23,914 nt of DNA from JAKSCF01 sp028279945 (GTDB lineage: Bacteria; Bacillota; Clostridia; Peptostreptococcales; JAAYPU01). The stretch's first letter is position 1. Every line of letters starts with the position of its first letter. The notes beneath the pieces are model-generated. The model worked only from the letters and a program-made list of their open reading frames with translations. It was not told the origin of the DNA and made no database searches. Below, piece by piece: positions 22,278-23,914 of this stretch. The position numbers and the translations under genes were made by a program. The stretch is from the NCBI GenBank assembly GCA_028279945.1, contig JANQMT010000090.1, positions 1 through 23,914 on the forward strand. Reading direction: 5' to 3'.

Positions 22278-22533
22278 AATTCTTGAATGATAGTCCCAAT
22301 AACGTTAAGAATAAGAATAATACATTGATAAATTCATCTGAAACTATTACACTACTTAGTCAAGCAAAATTAAGCTAAGACTAGTTTTTGCTGTATTTTT
22401 TGACAAAGCTATAGGTGAAACCATTAAACACATTAGAGACCTGAAACTTAAAAAGTATATATTGAAGGTTATGCCTAATAATATATAGCATAAAAAAATA
22501 TATATTAATAAACAAAAAAGAGGAGTGAAATGG

Positions 22534-23859
22534 ATGTTTAGCCAAGAAATCTATGACAAAGTAGTGGCATTATCTGCTCAGTTTAAACAAGATGCAGTTA
22601 AGTTTACTCAAAAACTAATTCAGACACCGGCTATTAGTGGTGAAGAAGGAGAACTTACTGAACTATTATTAGCTGAAATGAAAAAACTCGGCTATGACGA
22701 ATATTTTAGGGATGTTCAAGGAAATATTATTGGTATTGTTAGGGGCGAAGGTGAAGGGCCTACTATTATGTACAATTCTCATATGGACCATGTAGACCCC
22801 GGCGATCCCAATAACTGGGAAGGTTATGATCCGTATGGGGGAGAAATTGACATATGTGAAGTGGACAACCAAGAAAAAACTGAAAAAGATAAGACGGAAT
22901 GTATACACGGAAGAGGTGCTTCTGATGTTAAAGCTGGACACGCATTCCAAATCTATGCAGGAGCAGTTCTTGTTAAGCTAAAAGAAATGGGCTATAAATT
23001 CAATGGTAACTTCATGTATGCGGGTGTGGTTCAAGAAGAGCCGGCCGAAATGGTTGGAATGTCTTACTTAATCGATACAACGTTCCCGGAAAAGGGATTA
23101 ACGTATGATGCCATGGTTTCTTCAGAAGCCACAAGCTTGAAACTGTATTTGGGACATAGAGGCCGTGTTGAGTTCTATGCTACAACTTATGGAAGAACAA
23201 GCCATGGTAGTGCGCCTTGGTTAGGTATCAATGCTATTTATAAAGCAATGCCTCTTATTGCAAAAATTAAAGATGAACTTTATCCATCACTTCCATCAGA
23301 TGAAGACTTAGGTCAAGCATCACTTTCTCTAAATATTATAGAATGTTTACCGGGTGCATTATCCATAGTACCTGATAAATGCATGCTCTCTCTAGATAGA
23401 AGAACCATTCCAGGTGAAACTGCTGAAACAGCAAAAGCAGAAATACAAGAAATCATTGATGAACTTGCAAAAGAAGATCCTGAATTCAAAGCAGATGTTG
23501 TAATTAAGTCTGCTGTGGAAAGATCATATACAGGTATGGAAATAAAAGCGACTAAGGACATGGCGCCTTGGAAAACGCCTAAAGACCATCCTTTCACTAA
23601 AGTTTGCACTGAAGCGATTGAAGCCGTGGGCCAAGAAGTAAAATATGGATATTGGGATTTTGGTACTGATGGAAGTAAAACGGCAGGAATTGATAGAAAA
23701 CCAACTATCGGATATTCAGCTATGCAAGAGCAATATGCGCATACACCTTATGATAAAGTAAGAACAGACTTTATTGAAAAATCTATTGCAGGTAATGCTG
23801 CTATATTCTTAAAAGCAAGCACTTGCGGACCAGAAGCTTTTAAGAAACTTGAATTCTAA
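22534..23859 (+). CDS. ygeY: YgeY family selenium metabolism-linked hydrolase (M20 peptidase family)
   Basis: A 441-aa cytoplasmic M20-type zinc hydrolase of the YgeY subgroup, which clusters with selenium-dependent molybdenum hydroxylase and carbamoyl-compound catabolism genes; the substrate is not established. Metal and catalytic residues are visible: His83-x-Asp85 (SHMDHVD), Asp131 in GRGASDVKAG, and Glu168-Glu169 in VQEEPAE. The dimerisation domain spans about 205-330 (GHRGRVEFYATTYGRTSHGSAPW). The C-terminal FGTDGSKTAG and AHTPYDKV blocks are typical of YgeY. AGGAG (22521-22525) is 8 nt before the ATG at 22534; a GTG at 22525 overlaps it and is rejected. It is driven by a sigma-54 promoter. 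Partner genes would lie beyond the window edge. Confidence 0.93.
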   Translation: MFSQEIYDKVVALSAQFKQDAVKFTQKLIQTPAISGEEGELTELLLAEMKKLGYDEYFRDVQGNIIGIVRGEGEGPTIMYNSHMDHVDPGDPNNWEGYDPYGGEIDICEVDNQEKTEKDKTECIHGRGASDVKAGHAFQIYAGAVLVKLKEMGYKFNGNFMYAGVVQEEPAEMVGMSYLIDTTFPEKGLTYDAMVSSEATSLKLYLGHRGRVEFYATTYGRTSHGSAPWLGINAIYKAMPLIAKIKDELYPSLPSDEDLGQASLSLNIIECLPGALSIVPDKCMLSLDRRTIPGETAETAKAEIQEIIDELAKEDPEFKADVVIKSAVERSYTGMEIKATKDMAPWKTPKDHPFTKVCTEAIEAVGQEVKYGYWDFGTDGSKTAGIDRKPTIGYSAMQEQYAHTPYDKVRTDFIEKSIAGNAAIFLKASTCGPEAFKKLEF

Positions 23860-23882
23860 TTCAACTCAATGCTTAAAAGTTC

Positions 23883-23908
23883 GGGGTAAAGGAGGATTCC
23901 CTCTACCC
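23883..23908 (+). terminator. Hairpin after ygeY at the window edge
   Basis: GGGTA and TACCC arms enclose GGAGG/CCCTC, starting 24 bp after the stop. The window ends 6 bp later, so a T-tract cannot be judged. Confidence 0.4.
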
Positions 23909-23914
23909 TAAACT

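Larger units (their letters stand above)
22068..22524 (+). other. 457-bp regulatory region before ygeY
   Basis: No gene is seen. It holds the palindrome at 22183-22201, an imperfect inverted repeat GAAAATCCTG (22222-22231) / CAGGGTTTC (22247-22255), the sigma-54 promoter at 22262-22277, and about 245 nt of AT-rich untranslated leader. In the leader I recognise no known riboswitch; TTATGC and GCATAA near 22470-22493 could form a weak hairpin. Confidence 0.5.

Noticed and set aside
22400..22428. TTGACA with ATTAAA as a sigma-A promoter for ygeY
   Set aside because: The -10 is poor (ATTAAA) and a near-consensus sigma-54 promoter lies upstream; kept only as a weak alternative.
1..23914. CRISPR arrays, tRNA or rRNA genes, prophage or toxin-antitoxin modules
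   Set aside because: None seen by eye on either strand; the only repeats are short palindromic intergenic families.

Overview
The window is AT-rich, with dense, short-spaced genes, strong AGGAGG-type ribosome binding sites and several GTG/TTG starts. Its gene families (LTA synthase-like sulfatases, a YhaO/YhaN pair, a short FeoB, PrsW, a YgeY hydrolase and a SAM-I riboswitch ahead of methionine genes) point to an anaerobic low-GC Firmicute of class Clostridia. Genus cannot be fixed from the sequence alone. No tRNA, rRNA, CRISPR array, intact insertion sequence or phage gene was seen. Most of the window is ordinary chromosomal core; the less ordinary material is mainly in the intergenic DNA.

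Layout. 1-1043: a DMT-family exporter on the minus strand, followed by a divergent region with an IS/MITE-like inverted repeat and, ahead of the next gene, a promoter overlapped by two operator-like direct repeats. 1230-2930: a secreted or membrane-anchored GH18 protein. 3209-7095: two tandem LTA synthase-type phosphoglycerol transferases, the second with its own sigma-A promoter. 7226-9442 (minus): feoA-feoB under a promoter covered by two Fur-box-like palindromes; the FeoB P-loop carries a Pro where Ser/Thr is expected. 9629-14390: a PAS/AAA+/Fis sigma-54 activator gene tightly coupled to an SbcD/YhaO-like nuclease and a YhaN-like SMC ATPase that carries a membrane hairpin. 14535-15866: a COG1768-like phosphohydrolase and an unrecognised basic protein.

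15886-18768: the methionine block. A sigma-A promoter, SAM-I riboswitch and intrinsic terminator lead, after about 330 bp of unexplained hairpins, to metY and then metA. MetA has the Glu111 that marks acetyl-CoA specificity, so MetA makes O-acetylhomoserine and MetY sulfhydrylates it. 18895-19596 (minus): a polytopic membrane protein. 19923-22067: an MBL-fold hydrolase, PrsW-like protease and MgtC/SapB protein in a likely operon. 22534-23859: a YgeY-type M20 hydrolase behind a near-consensus sigma-54 promoter.

The observations most worth a second look are the FeoB G1 substitution, the repeated hairpin-with-triloop element in the metY leader and again before the first LTA synthase gene, the sigma-54 promoter and palindrome ahead of ygeY, the co-transcribed sigma-54 activator and nuclease/SMC pair, and the tandem operator repeats before the GH18 gene. 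I did not find a clear-cut new multi-gene system. The hairpin-repeat leader is the strongest candidate for something undescribed.
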